A stretch of DNA of 64,000 nt, taken from the NCBI GenBank assembly GCA_020465985.1, contig JAANYP010004793.1, positions 1 through 64,000 of the forward strand, in the 5' to 3' direction. Below, piece after piece: positions 1 to 16,389 of the stretch. The notes beneath the pieces were generated by a model. The model was not told where the DNA came from. It made no database searches and saw only the letters and a list, made by a program, of their open reading frames with translations. The position numbers and the translations under genes are program-made. Position 1 is the first letter of the stretch. The number at the start of each line of letters is the position of its first letter. The DNA is from Centrapalus pauciflorus. Taxonomy: Eukaryota > Streptophyta > Magnoliopsida > Asterales > Asteraceae.

Positions 1-3000
1 CATATGTATATGAGGGAACTATGGGAGGTATTACATCCTCAAATAAAATTATAATCACCTCATATAATAGCCCAAGTTGGACTCAAGTAAAGTTCTCTAA
101 AAATTGATACCATTTTGCATACCTGAACAATTAAGGACTTAATGAGACTCATTAATTGTTACTAATGTAACGGCTTCCCAAACAAAGTTGAAAAACCAAA
201 ATTATGTATCTACAGTTTGGTTATATACTGTGGATGAGGGATTCATTAACGAGTTCCCGTTTTGGGTGCTCTGGTTCTAATTGTTAACCAGACGGACATC
301 ATCTGGTAAAGATGGATAGGTTACCGTTAACCTGACCAGGGGAACAATCCAACATTAAATATTCGTTGCCTTCATAGTAATGATCCAGTTGATCAAAGGC
401 CAAGCATACTTTTTATTTACTCATCCGGCCTGATTGCGGAATTGAATGTATCAACTAAAAGATCTGTGCGGAGGTGTACCCAAGACTCATTTCATACTTG
501 ATGCGGTCCCATATACATTTTGGTGTGATCTCGTTTATTCACTCACAAATGCAATAGTTGCACCTGATGGATCTAATAACTCCTAATATGCGACATATGT
601 TGGATAAATCAGTTATGTTTATAGATAATCATACAATTTCTTCAGCCATAGAATTTTGAATATCATACCATCCTTGTGCGATGTTGTTGAATACTTGCAA
701 GAGAAATTTATGTAAAACTTTTTTAAATGCGATTTCTGAGATAAATTCCATGCTAAACTTATCAGCTTAAATGGAAAACCTTATCATATATATCTTATAT
801 ATATTATCTATATAATTATATATGCTTATTTATAACCTTGCAAAATTACTACATTAATTCACTCTCAATTTAAATACAATCAATCTGCTAAAAGTTGAAC
901 CTGAATTAATTAAAAATAGGTCCAAATTCTGGCCATCTCATCTCCGAGGAGGGCTGTACCTTTCGATCCTTTAAAATGGAGGCTATTTCGCTTATGATAG
1001 TTGTTGTTAATGCAACTGAATGGCGAAAGAAATTACGGAGACTGGCTGAAGATCTATGCCTACATTTACATTTGAGTGCCCAATTAGTTGAGCCTTTCTT
1101 TGTTTGGGTAATTCTCAAGATAAAATTATTTAAGGATCATCTATCGGCCCTTTCCGTTAATTACAATACTTACTTGAAAGAAACTTTGTCATAGTCACAG
1201 TATTGCTATCATCTAAAGAAGAATTAAAAGGTGTTTCGTAAAACAAACGATAATTAAATACTTATTCAATAATGATAAAATTTTCGCTAATAATAAAATT
1301 GCACTTTATTCTAAGTTTAACTAAGTAGTTGATTACAGTACATACCACATAAGTGTTAATTGCTTGACCCTATAAGAACTATGATGATAAAAGTTTTTCA
1401 ATGAAAATGGAATAATATTAACGTGTGACTCATGATGACGGCTCATACAGGTAATCCAGGGAACAGAGATCTTGTCTGGATTGCTTCCCAACTGAAGCGT
1501 TATTATAATCAGCGAAAAATATATATCATAATAGGACTACAAACACCCCCCAAAAAAAACCCACTACAAGAACTTATATGAGTAAGTCTGTAAGAAGTGA
1601 ACCCTTCAAAAATATTTGATTAACCATTATTTCTTATTGCAATATCGTGGTGACTACGTTCATTTATATGCTTTCATGGGTTATTAAACCCGATTACGTA
1701 TATAGCAATATTCGATTATGAGTCTGGTCGGGTAATCCGACGGACGCTGTGACGCATTAGCATAGTTATAAGTGTACCTCGCGTGCATTACTAAATAGTG
1801 AGGAAAAGCCTTTGGGAAAATTGGAATGATGCGTGGGCGGAAGGAATTCGTTGCAAGGGGGCGGAGGGCTGAACAGCCGCAAATGTAGATAATCATTAAA
1901 CGACGAATTATACCTCAACTAATTGACTAATTGCTTTATTTTGTTAATCATGTAAAGAATTTGAAATATTTAGGCATTTTAAAAGAATTCTATCGTCAAT
2001 GTGATACAAACCTTATAAGGAGGTAACCTGGATCTTGTATACATATGGGATCGGTAACTCATACTTGTTAGAATATTCTCATCATAAAGTATCCAAGTAT
2101 AAGTAATGAAATGTCAAATGAAGGGTAATAATTATGTCAATCATGCCTGGCTTGAATTCAAATCTTTAGCCATATGCTTTATTTCTTTTACTATAAGCTC
2201 ATGCTTTTGCAACTTAATTACCCCATACCTTTTATGTATAAGCCTTAAAGCTGAGGTTGCCAGTCCATCTGATGATTAGGGATGATTAAATAATGTATAC
2301 CATTAATTAAGGAGGGGTAAAAATCTCGTGGTTTTGCAGCCTTTAGGGGGGCTGGGAATGAGAAACCTTCATGATAACAATTGAGGGACAAGAAAAAGCA
2401 CCACGCGGGGCCCCTATTTTTCCGCAGGTACTCGCCATCAAAAGATGCATCTTATTACATTTAGAGAAGAGCAAGGTAGGGCAGGAGAAGGAGAAAGCCT
2501 TGCCAAATTTGGCTGGGGGAAGGAAAATTTTAGCACAAGATTGTGTCAACACCCAAGATACCAAGCTTCAAGGTACAATATTCTACTCTTATAAAGTGCA
2601 GTATGTGATAATTCTTTATTGTGCCTAACCCTTCTTTTTATGATATCATACCATGAACTTATTATAGAACTTAAATAAGTGTGCTTTACGATGTTTAACA
2701 ATCGGATAGCCACCTATTTGATTAGTTTCTCGAAATTTTAGCCCCAAAGAAACTCCATTGAATTTGATTTTGGTTGATTGTTGGAATTATCAACAATATT
2801 GATTATTTGAAACTAATGGATTCTTGTGCAAATTCGAGTTAAAAAAGTCGTACTCATACATTCTTGTGGTAGTAGCCTCGCCTCTAAAGGTTAGATTTTG
2901 AATGTTTGGTTATGTTAAAAAATTGAGTTTGGAGTGGAGAAACCGGCAGGGCTATCAAAAAACGGCGTTCCGCTTCTAGAGTGCAAGGGCTGAGGAACCA

Positions 3001-5410
3001 CGAGTAGGTCTTTCTATTGAACTCGACGAGTTTACTCAGACTGGGGCATTTTGCAAAATATAAAGATTGTATAGCCTCGTGTGCTCCTCTGTGTCTGGGC
3101 CTCATGAATCACCTAACTTACGAGTTCGTATTGATAGAAGTATGTCAAAATACGGGAAACAAACTCGTGCGAGTCGAGCCCTGTTCCACCCAAACAGCCT
3201 ATCTTTTAGTTCCCATAATGATACTATACATCATGGGATCATTCTATACATACTAAAACAACTTAAATTAACGTTTTCACATCACCCAAAAGTCTATAAA
3301 AACTCAATAAGAGTCGTATAAGTGGTCGATTAAATCCGGAAAACTTAACCGAAAACGTTTAAAACACATTCAATTAAACTTCAAAACCTATGATATATTA
3401 GTCGAAGTAATGATTAATTTGAACATCATTATTTAATAGTTTGGCAGCTGGAAAGAAAAAGAAATGTCGGTATCGATCGCAGGCGTTAAGTGGCCTTATT
3501 GGCCCGTATTGAGCATTCAGGGCCTATTTTACTAGCTACTATAATCTTGCGTTCTAAGCATGAGGTGCTGTTTGCATACATCATTTACATGTTTTATTTA
3601 TTTATTATATGTGGCATATCTATTTGGCATCATTCTTATATTATGCATTTACACTGGTTTTACCCATTCTGCCTTAGTTGGCAGTTATTCTTGATTCATG
3701 GCCTATGGGCCAGCCTACCTCATTCGATACCTTTCATTAATCTATTAACTTCATGCTATGCTTGAGATCAGTCATTTCAATGGTTTCACATTATTAACAC
3801 TTGATTACCCATTTTGTGAGCTCTGCTCATTATGTCATTTGCTGGCCCATCATCTGGCTATCCAGATCATCCTTATCATTATTAGCGCCTTACCTGTGGT
3901 TGTGCGTTATAAATCCTATCTTCTCCACATGAGCTCGTGGTAGGTGGCCGACATGGAAGCCGGTTGGAGTTGGCGCAGCTGGACATATTCACAGCCTGTT
4001 GGCGCACGAAGCGGTAGCAGGGTCATGGTACCGCACCTTGCAAATTTAATGGGCTAATGCCCCACCATTTTTATTAAAAGTATTGACCACTCTTTGTCAC
4101 TCAATAATCATTTATTATCATTTATGAAATGTGTATTTTGCACTCCTAATCTGATCTAGAACTCACTTATGCAAAATTATTATTTGCTAACTCTCTCCTT
4201 TTATATACCTCGGTGATAGATGAGTACGGCAAGGTGATTGTTGGATTTGGTCCTTCGCTTAGAGTTTAACGCCGCATTTGAAGTCTTAAATCTTGGTAAA
4301 GGTTAAACTTAATATTGATACTTTCGGTCGTCTGTCTGCCAAAACATATTTAGATGTGTATAGATAGCCACTTAATGTCTTCGATGGATGATCGTGGTTG
4401 TAAATATTTAAAATTATCTGTAAAATTTACCTACCACTCTCAAATTAGATTTATAATTAAGACAGGCTATGACTCTCACGGGAATGGTCAGCCCGATTTT
4501 CTTTAGGACACCAGGTTAATTATGATTTCATCTCCTGTAACCCCATTAATGATTGTATTACGTTGATATGGGTGTTTCACTTTTAATATCGAATGTACAT
4601 GCAGTTTTGCATATGTGTGATATAGTATCACTTCGACGTTGAATATGTGATTTAAACTGTAATTCGACATTGAATGATCTTTATATTATATATTGAATGG
4701 TCATCTGGGTAAAAGAAAATTTTTACACGTAAATTTTTTTTTAAATAATATATCATGATCGTTCTCGTTAAAACCACAAACTTTGACTACTAATTTTGAC
4801 CATAATTTTGACTCTGTTAATATTGAATGTATATACATGTGTATGTTATCGACGATTATCTTTGCCCCCAAATTATATGCATATCAAGTGTTCCTTCTAC
4901 TATTGAGTGTATCTTCGTGCTTCCTGCTATATGACTCTGTTGTCTGGGTTAAAAAACTTTTTACGAAAAATTAAACATCGCTAAAATTTTTTCAAAAAAA
5001 TATCATGCCCGGTCTTCTGTTTTAAAAGAGTATCAAATTCTCGTTTTTAGTATAATTTTTGGAGTTTAAAAAATTAACCATTTTGTTGTAATGTTATTTT
5101 AATTTAATGAAGGAAAAAAAGAGATTGATTGTGCTACGTCACTCTTTTTGCTATTTACAATCTTTTCCTTTTTTACCCTTAAAATAATTAAAATATCACT
5201 AATATCAATCTTTTTTTCACTAATTCCAAACTTGAATCTTTCAAATCAAGACCATCAGATTAATTTAATCAATGGACGATAATGGTTCTACGGTTCTACA
5301 CTAAATTTAGGTTCTATCCCATCTTAAATCCTAATAAAAAGTAATTTGAAATTTATGTTTGAGGCATATATATTAATATTTTATTGAAATCCTAGTAACA
5401 TATTATTGTA
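1..5410. other. Repeat-like intergenic DNA without a recognisable gene
   Basis: I see no gene here. Open frames are short and match no family I know. The stretch around 3490-4330 is less AT-rich and resembles LTR sequence of a Ty3/Gypsy element, but I found no TG...CA ends with a target duplication, so it stays unclassified. The region 4560-5080 holds diverged repeats of a phrase like TCTGGGTTAAAA...TATCATG. Confidence 0.4.
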
Positions 5411-5942
5411 CTAGTTTATTTTCCCGTATAATATACGGATTTGTTTGAATCATAATTTTTGTAATAGATTACCAGTTTTAGAATAATTATAGAAATTGAT
5501 GATAAGCAGTTTTTACACTATAAATATTAGGTAACTCGATATTAATTTTAGACATGTATACTGATATACATTATAGAATGAAAAAAAATATTCGAATGAT
5601 TTAAAGGAACCTCCATATAATGAAAGAGGAAAGTATAATAAAGTTATTTTTTATTTATAATTAATAACAATACATAATTGAGATAAAATAAATCATTAGC
5701 TTTATTAATAATTAATGTCAATCATCAAAAATCAGAATTTTCATTTTACAAGTGTCATATATTAAATTTAAAAAATGGATTATATTAACCTAGGGTTGCT
5801 AACAATATCCCTAAGTAACAATAAATTAATTGAAATTAATTGTTTGATATAAAAAACACGTGTCAAATATATGTTACGCCAATTGGTAATCTAGTTAAGT
5901 GCCAAGTGGCAATCTATTTACTATTTTAATAGAATAGATAGA
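5411..5942 (-). mobile_element. Short non-autonomous Helitron
   Basis: Read on the minus strand the element starts with TCTATCTATTC (5942 inward) and ends with a hairpin CCGTATATTATACGG, a short spacer and CTAG (5414-5411). The flanking host bases are A before TC and T after CTAG, as expected for Helitron insertion between A and T. At 532 bp it has no coding capacity and depends on an autonomous relative. The 5' region also carries the CACGTG-type motif common in plant Helitrons. The ends are seen directly; the family assignment is inferred from them. Confidence 0.72.
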
Positions 5943-6264
5943 TTTGTTGCTACAAACCGAAAACTCTAACATTGAACTGAATCGAGACTCGTTAATTTGT
6001 AGAAGTTCACTTTTAGTATTTCACCACCAATCATACATAATAATTTTACTTAGACAAGACTCTAATTATAAAAGGGACCAAAACGTCCTTATTCTAAACA
6101 CCCTTGTTATAACCTTTTAAATGGTATGTAAAGTAAAAAGGTTTTCCAATTTGTTATTATCTTTTAACAATTGTTTCAATGTATGAATTTAAACTAAAAA
6201 AATATAAATGGAGAAAATGTAAACGCTACATTGACGATTGTTCCAGATACAAACTAAAAACATG

Positions 6265-6670
6265 AGCACAAACATAAGGATTTAATCAAGTCAATCAAGG
6301 GAACCATATCAGATTGGAAGGTAAAAATCACTAACGTGATAATTTCTTTCTGCAATCAGCATTTATTTTACAGAAATGGCAGTCTAACTATTATATGATG
6401 TGCATTATTTTGTGCAATTTAAAAATAATTTTTGATAATACCTTGCTATTTTGAGCAAAATTAAAAATAATTAAGCAATATTAAAAATTAAAAAAACTGA
6501 TAACTGGATAAAGAAACTGTCATGTATATAATTTTTACCTTTTAGTCCGATACAGTTATCTTGATTGACTTGATTTGGAAAATATGTCACCTCAAATAGA
6601 AAAAAAATTTGTATGTTACCTAAATTGAAAAAAACAATGATACTAGATTACCTTTTAACGTAATTAACCC
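6265..6670. mobile_element. Fold-back MITE, copy 1 (left end truncated)
   Basis: This shares long arms with the elements at 7405-7870 and 30098-30465. The arms contain GTAACATA, CAAGTCAATCAAGG and a phrase near ATCAGATTGGAAGGTAAAAA. The right end is the phrase ending ACGTAATTAACCC. Its core is the reverse complement of the core of the copy at 7405. It is non-coding. Confidence 0.6.
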
Positions 6671-7187
6671 AACATTTTTTTAACCTTTACTTTAAATGGC
6701 AATTAAGTAAAGATTCTACAAGCCATCACAAACTTATTGCTTTTCAATAATTAGGTAATGAACGAAAAAGATAAAATGGGTACTTATCATACAATTATAC
6801 AACATTTCGTAGCCACAAATTTATACACTTTGATTCCTTAGCATCAACAATACAACTACTTATAAGAACTTTTAAACCTAAGGTCCAAAACAGATGACAA
6901 TTGTGTAACGAAAAAGGTTATTTCAAATGATCTAGCTCATAAAATGCAATAAACTAAGCCAAAGATACCTTAAAAAACATAACTATATTTCCAGACAAAT
7001 TTACAATAGACTGTGTTTTCTAATTAATACCAAGACTTAACTCCATTAAATTGCAACAAATTTGTAGAAATCCGATCTATAATAAATAATAAACTATCAA
7101 AACCAATAAAAACAGCTCAATATGGTGACTAAATAAAACAAACACCAAATTAAAGCCAAAACATATAACAAGGTATCAAGGCTTATG

Positions 7188-7188
<1 letters not shown>

Positions 7189-7254
<66 letters not shown>

Positions 7255-7255
7255 G

Positions 7256-7337
<82 letters not shown>
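7189..7337. repeat. (CT)n microsatellite
   Basis: About 150 bp of nearly pure CT dinucleotide, with two short interruptions near 7251 and 7270. Open frames of repeating Arg-Glu or Leu-Ser across it are artefacts of the repeat. Confidence 0.98.
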
Positions 7338-7340
<3 letters not shown>

Positions 7341-7404
7341 TCTTCTCCAAAATCTAAATTGCACTATGATAATATGTGGCCTCATTAACAATTCTTATAT
7401 TAAT

Positions 7405-7870
7405 GGTTTAATTACGTCGAAAGGTAATATATTGTCACTTTTTTTCAATTTGGGTAACATATTAAAAAAATTTCTATTTGAGGTAACATACTTTACAAAT
7501 CAAGTCAATAAAGGTAACCGTATCGGATTGAAAGGTAAAAATTACTGACATGACAATTTTTTGTATCCAGTCATCAGTTTTTTTAATTTCTAATATTACT
7601 TGATTATTTTTAAATTTGCTCAAAATAGCAATGTATTATTAAAGAATTATTTTAAATTCCACAAAATAATGCACATCATATAACAACTAAACTATCATTT
7701 CTGTAAAAAATTCTAACTGGACAAAGAAACTGTCACGTTAGTAATTATAACCTTTTAATCCGATATGATTACCATAATTGACTTGATTGGAAAGTATGTT
7801 ACCTTAATTAGAAAAAAAACTAGTATGTTACCCAAATTGAAAAATCTGTAACAGTATGTTATCTTAAAAG
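7405..7870. mobile_element. Fold-back MITE, copy 2 (complete)
   Basis: Two arms of about 155 bp are inverted copies of each other. The left arm runs GGTAATATATTG...CAATTTGGGTAACATA...; the right arm is its mirror and ends ...TATGTTACCCAAATTGAAAA...GTTATCTT. Between them is an AT-rich core. This fits a MITE with long terminal inverted repeats, possibly Mutator-related. I could not fix a target duplication. Confidence 0.65.
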
Positions 7871-9372
7871 TCAAGTGAACGTAAAAAAATTTATGTGAAC
7901 ATACATTCACAACAGTGCAGTTAATGTAAACATGCACGTTTCACATAGTTTTAATGTGTGTTTATGTGTGATTTTTTACAAGTAGTCTTGTATTATTAAT
8001 GAAAACATGATCATGAAAAAAAAAATTCAAAGAAATAGTTTTAAGTGAGATACCTCCGGTACTCAGCAAAACTAATGATACTCAAACCCAAATACATACA
8101 TAGGGTTGGTGTAACCCCCCGTTTCTAAATTATAAAAAAAAAATTATGTATTTCAATATGTTGTGTGGAATTATGTTATTGGTTAATGAAGTGAAAGTAC
8201 ATTGCATATCTAAGTTGATTCATTTTGTGTATATAAAAGAAGTGGTGGCCAAAATGAGAAAGTGAAAACTTTGTTTAAATAAAAAAAATGCAGTGGCTAG
8301 CTGCTTGGTCATTTCTTGAAAGTGTGGCAAGAATTGTTTAAGTAGGAAGGATTCTAAACTTCATTGTCAGTTGTCATTTACAACCAACATACAGTTCCTC
8401 AAGTTCTCATTCTTAATTGACTGTATACATCAAATTGAGGTTAGATTTCTCTTGCATCCGATCAAATGGATGGTGTATGATGATAATCAAATGTTGGCAA
8501 AGCTGATTTGAAGGTAAGTTTGGTGTTTTGTGAGAAATTTTGGTTAGGGTTTATACCCATTTGAGTGCCAAAGCATTAAGTGTTGTAAAATGGTTGTTTG
8601 TAAGAGATTATTACTCATTTTTAGAAGCTAAATCAAGTTCCAATATGAGATTTGAGTAGAATCCAAGTAAAAGAGGTATGCATGTTATGGTTTGGATTGG
8701 GTATTGGGTTCATATGAACCCTATATTTGATTATGATGATTTGCTGTGTTATGGGGTTCAAAAATTGTTAGAAATGGCTTATAGATGTTGTACATATGTT
8801 TATAAATTGATTTTTAAGTTGTATTAAAGATATGATTCAGTTTTTGGGTAAAAGTGGTGATTTTCGGACTAAATTGTACATGCAGGCGTTGACTTGGTGA
8901 GTCAAGTGGTTTCGATGCATTTTTGGGTCGACTTGGCGAGTCGTTTTGGTGACTCAACGAACCCAACCTTGTTGTTTGCACACTTACAATGTTTTGGTTC
9001 GTTTGAGCTCATTTTAACTTCGTTTTTTTCATGGCTTCATATTTCGGTCCTTTATCTATCTATGAAAGTAGTGCATTGAATTTGAGAGATTACAAAATGG
9101 TTTTATCAAACCCCTTGCTTTAACATCATTTTGATGAAGTTTCGTCGGATATGTTGTGACGGATTGCTTATAAAAGCACTATATCAATATGTTTCAAGTT
9201 CTAAGGGATATATTGAAACATAAATGACATATGAGGATTGTACTAAAGTAATTGTACCAATTGAGATCGAGAATTAGATTGTGGCTTATTGTTGTGAATA
9301 CCCTCTAATTATTCATCTACTCATGTAATGGCAATGTGCTTCTATTTTTTTAATTACTTCATTGATAGTTGT

Positions 9373-10805
9373 TGATGACCACTTGTCGTAAAGCGTTCAA
9401 AGATATCATAAAATCACCAATCACCTTAACTTATAGCTAGGGTAAGTGGGATCGTCTCCTCCGGGAGCATGTGGTAATCAATATTATTTTACGATAGTTA
9501 TTGACAAATAATAAAAACCAATTGATGGAAGGAAGTAAGTGAGATGAACTTTGGAAAAACAATTATAGTTTTATTAAGAAAACTTAAAGAATGTAATAAG
9601 CTCATAAGAACGCCAACCTAGGGGCTGCTAATTATTTAATTATTTATAATTTCGATTATTTCACCTTGTAACCTAACCACATAGATATAGTTATGACAAT
9701 AAAATTTACCGCAATCCGTATTCTTGGCACGAATCGTATCATGTTCATAGTCCGTCTTAACTCCTAACCTAATGAGCTTGGCACGGCTTGTAACACGGCT
9801 TCGACGCGTCTTGCAATAAAGATATAAATAGAAACGAATGAAACAATATATTTAAAGAGTAATCACACAAAAAACTAAATGCAACATATCTTTCGTTACA
9901 ATAATAAACTAACGAAAAAACATAAACACTTAGCTAATTAATAAACCCTAGCATAGGGGTGAGCGACGAGTACCATTTCCCGAACCCGAACCGGTACCGA
10001 ATCGTACCGGTACCGAATTAATATATTCGGTTCGGTATTCGGTTTTTAAATTAGCTAAAATTCGGTATTCGGGACCGAACCGGCACCATATAAAATTATA
10101 CGGTTCGGTATTCGGTTCTTTCAAAACTAATAATTCGGTTTCGGTATTTTCGGGATCGGTACCGGTTCGGTTCGTTCCGGTACCGAGCTCACCCCTACCC
10201 TAGAACGATAATTTAATGATCATCAACCAACTTGTACGGAACATTGAACTTGTCAGAAACATGTTTCATAATTGTTGGTTGATTGTTGGAACAATGGAGC
10301 GTAGAAGAAACCAAACTCTAACCCTTCGCCGTTGGGTCTCGTACCGACTACATCGTTCACGTGAGTGATGAATCTGAGAGTTTCTCCTCTTTTTTCCTCT
10401 TGTTTTTCTCCTTTAGATCGACTAACTAGCGCCATAGAGGCCGAGTTATCTAGGGTTTTGGATGTCAGAAAGCGGCTCTAGGATTTTTACGCCGCACAGA
10501 CGTAGCCCGACGCTGGGGGTACGCCAGCTTGCGCTGGAACTGCTCTCTATCTTCAGAAGTTACTGTTTTGGCAGCGTAGTGGGCGTAGGCCTGCGCGTCT
10601 CGAGCTGAATTTTTCTGAGCTACTTCTAAATGACTTCCTAACCCTAACTAGACTTTATGCTTTACTCCTTTTACTCATTTTAACTCCATTTAAGCTTTAA
10701 TCCTTCAAATGATAAATAAACAATTAAATGTAGCATTTACCAAGACTTTATATATATAATAATATCATTTAAACACATTAAAGTCCATATAAAATGACCC
10801 GATCA
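9373..10805 (-). repeat. 3' LTR of the level-2 element
   Basis: About 1.43 kb. It aligns along its length with 12894-16625, apart from the 244-bp MITE here and the 2.4-kb solo LTR in the other copy. The two LTRs differ by many small substitutions and indels, so the insertion is not recent. Confidence 0.85.
9954..10197. mobile_element. hAT-type MITE inserted in the LTR
   Basis: The ends are inverted repeats TAGGGGTGAGC and GCTCACCCCTA. They are flanked by CCCTAGCA (9946-9953) and CCCTAGAA (10198-10205), an 8-bp duplication with 7 of 8 matching. The paralogous LTR near 15950 lacks the element, giving a natural empty site. The 244-bp body is rich in CGGTT, GGTACCG and ACCGAAC words. It is non-coding. 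Confidence 0.82.
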
Positions 10806-10822
10806 AACCTCCCCAACTTAAA
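10806..10822 (-). promoter_or_regulatory. Polypurine tract of the level-2 element
   Basis: On the minus strand the sequence AAGTTGGGGAGGTTTGA sits directly before the 3' LTR, where plus-strand DNA synthesis is primed in LTR retrotransposons. Confidence 0.65.
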
Positions 10823-12241
10823 CCTTGATCGTCCCGAGCAAGAAAACTAAATTAGACTTTAATCTTTCAGATTTCAATTACCAAGCATATGATAAATTAG
10901 TGACTCTCTAATTAATCATCAAATTGATGCTAGCCTTCTACTAAATATCCATGCATGATCATAACTAAAAATCCCACACTATGTTAAAACCGCTATCAAC
11001 ACTTTTACCTCCCAAACATTTCTCACCATAAACTATCTTTTTTGCTCAAGGTTACATGCATGCAATTTTACCGTTTTGACTCTTATAATGAGCTCACTTA
11101 CCATTGATAAAAAAAAGTTATTTATCACACTTATGAGTTATTATATTAAGGGTTTGAACATAACTATCTAACAAGGCCATGTAACTAGAAAATTGATCAA
11201 CCGCTTCCAAACCAGTTGGCTTTAGGGGTTAGGCATAGAATACCCCTCAGACTTCTTTTCCGAACTCGTTAGGCCACCCCTTACGATTTAAGCACCTACG
11301 TCTCACGAGTTTATATGCAACACTCCCCCTTATTGCTTAGGTGTATCGATGTCTTTTGAAATATTGGTTTTGATAAAGTGTTTTATTCTTTAAAAACAAT
11401 ACACAAGTGTAACATACTCAAATTTATTTTATCTTATGCATGCATATTCATTACGACTCTTTTTAATAATTTTCAAACTAACTCGATCATCACCGATATC
11501 ACTTGGTATCAATTTATTTCCTGACTAGAATCATCATTTTAAGTTACCTGCTCGAACCAAAATAAATTAAGGTGATAAGACCAGTGCATTTATACTTTTA
11601 ACTGGTTAATCAAACAACTATTATCCAAGGGTGCACATAAAAATACAAAATAAAATTTAAAAACTTAAAATCATGCAAAACTAAACTAACTTAAATGCAA
11701 TAAACTAATATGTAAATGAGAGATTCATATCATGATTCAATTAAAAGGTAAATTAATCATTTAAAGCATTGATAATTGGGGTGAGGGCAAACCTCCCCAA
11801 CTTAATTCCCTAATACACCTTTATTTTTCTTTTATAAATCATGAATAATATGCAATGATAAACTATAAACTATATGCAATAAAATAAAAATAATTAGACA
11901 ACTTAAAAAAGAAATATACACAAAACCTCACTTTCGTAGGGATCATGATTGCACTTAGCACGTGCAATGAGCTTTTAAAACCCCCCAGTAGCCCCGGTGG
12001 ACAAGTTATAGTCTCGTGAGAGTTTCTATGAAACATACCCACAATGTTCATCGGGTTGCCTCCCAAGTTACGTCTTCAGCCAGACGGTACCTCTTCAAGG
12101 TGGTTTGTCACCTTGTCCACACACATTACCTGGATATTTGATAGGTTTTTCCTTTCGCGTGATTCGTACTCCGAAGGTACCTGAAGTATAATGAAAAACA
12201 ATTAACATTGAATTAGAGTTAGTTTCAGGCATTAAAACTTT

Positions 12242-12556
12242 TCAATAATAATTAAAATAAGGGAATTCGAAATATGTAGTTGTCTCCATTGATGGTTGTA
12301 ATAGTGAGTCATATTTTACGGAAACTTCAGTTTCGACTCTCTCTTCCTCGTTAGAGTTCAACAATTCTGAGAATATTTCTTGATGGAGAACTTCATGCTC
12401 AAATCCTTCAAAGTCGTCATCCGGCTCCATGTACTTTTCCCTTTCAGCTTCTTGTTTCAAGAACAATTCGGTGATTTGTCCCCAAGTGTTCACAAGACAT
12501 TGGAGATTCTTAGTGTTTGCCTCCATATATGTCATACATTCTCTCATGGATGTCAT
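12242..12556 (-). CDS. Small internal ORF of the non-autonomous LTR element
   Basis: A 104-codon frame starting MTSMRECMTYMEANTKNL. It is acidic in the middle (several EE and DDD runs) and probably partly helical. It lies in the internal region of the element at 9373-16625, downstream of the primer-binding site on the same strand. The N-terminal part resembles the short coil-like stretches seen in gag-like ORFs of Athila/Tat relatives, but no zinc knuckle or catalytic motif is present. I do not recognise a function. It may be a remnant of a longer gag-like frame. Confidence 0.35.
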   Translation of the reverse strand: MTSMRECMTYMEANTKNLQCLVNTWGQITELFLKQEAEREKYMEPDDDFEGFEHEVLHQEIFSELLNSNEEERVETEVSVKYDSLLQPSMETTTYFEFPYFNYY

Positions 12557-12872
12557 AAAATTCTCTTGAGAGTACCGATTTTCATCATATGTCTACCACT
12601 GAGATGGGTAATAATCATAAATACTCATTAGAAACCGAATATTGTTCCCATGGATTGTACGAATCGCAACTCGAGTAGTGACGATCATGATGATTATTAT
12701 AATATGAGTAACTATGCTTGGATGGATAGTACTTTGAATCATAATCATATGAAGATTCTATTCAAACAATTAAAAACACAAAAAAAAAACTAAATAAAAA
12801 TAACGCAAAACTAAAATAAAACAACGTAAACCTAAACAACTACCGTAAAACAAAATTAACAAGCGCACTAGC

Positions 12873-12890
12873 TCCTCGACAACGACGCCA
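12873..12890 (-). promoter_or_regulatory. Primer-binding site (tRNA-Asp-like)
   Basis: On the minus strand TGGCGTCGTTGTCGAGGA lies four bases after the end of the 5' LTR. It matches, with three changes, the complement of the plant tRNA-Asp 3' end used by Athila-type elements. Confidence 0.7.
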
Positions 12891-13287
12891 TTTTAATGAC
12901 CGCTCGTCGTTAAGCATTCAAAAATATTATAAAAACACCATTCACCTTAACTGATAGCTAGGATATGTGAGGTCGTCTCCTCAGGAAACATGTGGTTATC
13001 AATATTATTTTAAAATAATTGTTAACAAATAATAAAAACTAATTGATGGAAGGAAGTAATTGAGAGGAAATTTGGAAAAACAATTATAGCATTATTAAGA
13101 AAACTTAAAGAAGGTAATAAGCTCATAAGAACACCAACAACTTTGGATCTAGGGTTTGGGTGGAATTATGAATAATCGACCTAGGGGTTGCTAATTATTT
13201 ATAATTCCGACTAACACATTGTAACCTAATCACATAGACATAGTTATGACAATCAAATCTATCGCAATCCGTATTTTGGACACGAAT

Positions 13288-15735
<2,448 letters not shown>

Positions 15736-16370
15736 CGAATCGTGTCATGTTCAGAGTCCCTCTTAACTCCTAACGTAATGAGCTCGGCACGACATGTAAC
15801 ACGGCTACGACGCGTCTTGCAATAAAGATATAAATTGAAACGAATGGAACAATATATTTAAATAATAATAACACAGAAAAATAAATAAACATACCGTTCG
15901 TGACAACAATAAACAAAGGAAAAAACACAAATACTTAGCTAATAAATAAACCCTTGAACGATAATTGTATGATCATCAACCAACTTTTATTGAACATTGA
16001 ACTTGTCAGGAACATGTTTCGTAATTGTTGGTTGATTGTTGGAACAATGGAGCGTAGAAGAAACCAAACTCGAACCCTTCGCCGTTGGGTCTCGTACCGA
16101 CTACATTGTTGCCGTGAGTGATGAATCTGAGCGTTTCTTCCTCCTTTTTCCTCTTGTTTTTCTTTTTCAGATCGACTAACTAGCGCCCCATATTTTTAGA
16201 GGTCGAGTTATCTAGGGTTTTGGATGGCAGAAAGCGGCTCTAGGGTTTTATGCCACACAAATGTAGCCCGGGCGTAGCCTTGCGCCCCCTACACTGAGGG
16301 TACACTGGGGTATACGCCAGCCTGTGCTGGAACTACTCTCTATCCTCAAAAGTTACTGTTTTGGCAGCGT

Positions 16371-16389
16371 GGGGGGGGGGGGGGGGGGG
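16371..16389. repeat. G19 homopolymer in the 5' LTR
   Basis: Nineteen G in a row. The paralogous 3' LTR has a short mixed GTAGTGGG at this place (about 10578), so the run is an expansion in one LTR or a sequencing/assembly artefact. Confidence 0.9.

Noticed and set aside
2371..2628. 85-codon plus-strand frame in a less AT-rich patch
   Set aside because: No recognisable motif, no splice context, overlapping frame on the other strand; likely chance in repeat DNA.
7097..7391. Arg-Glu and Leu-Ser repeat proteins
   Set aside because: They translate the CT microsatellite in all frames.
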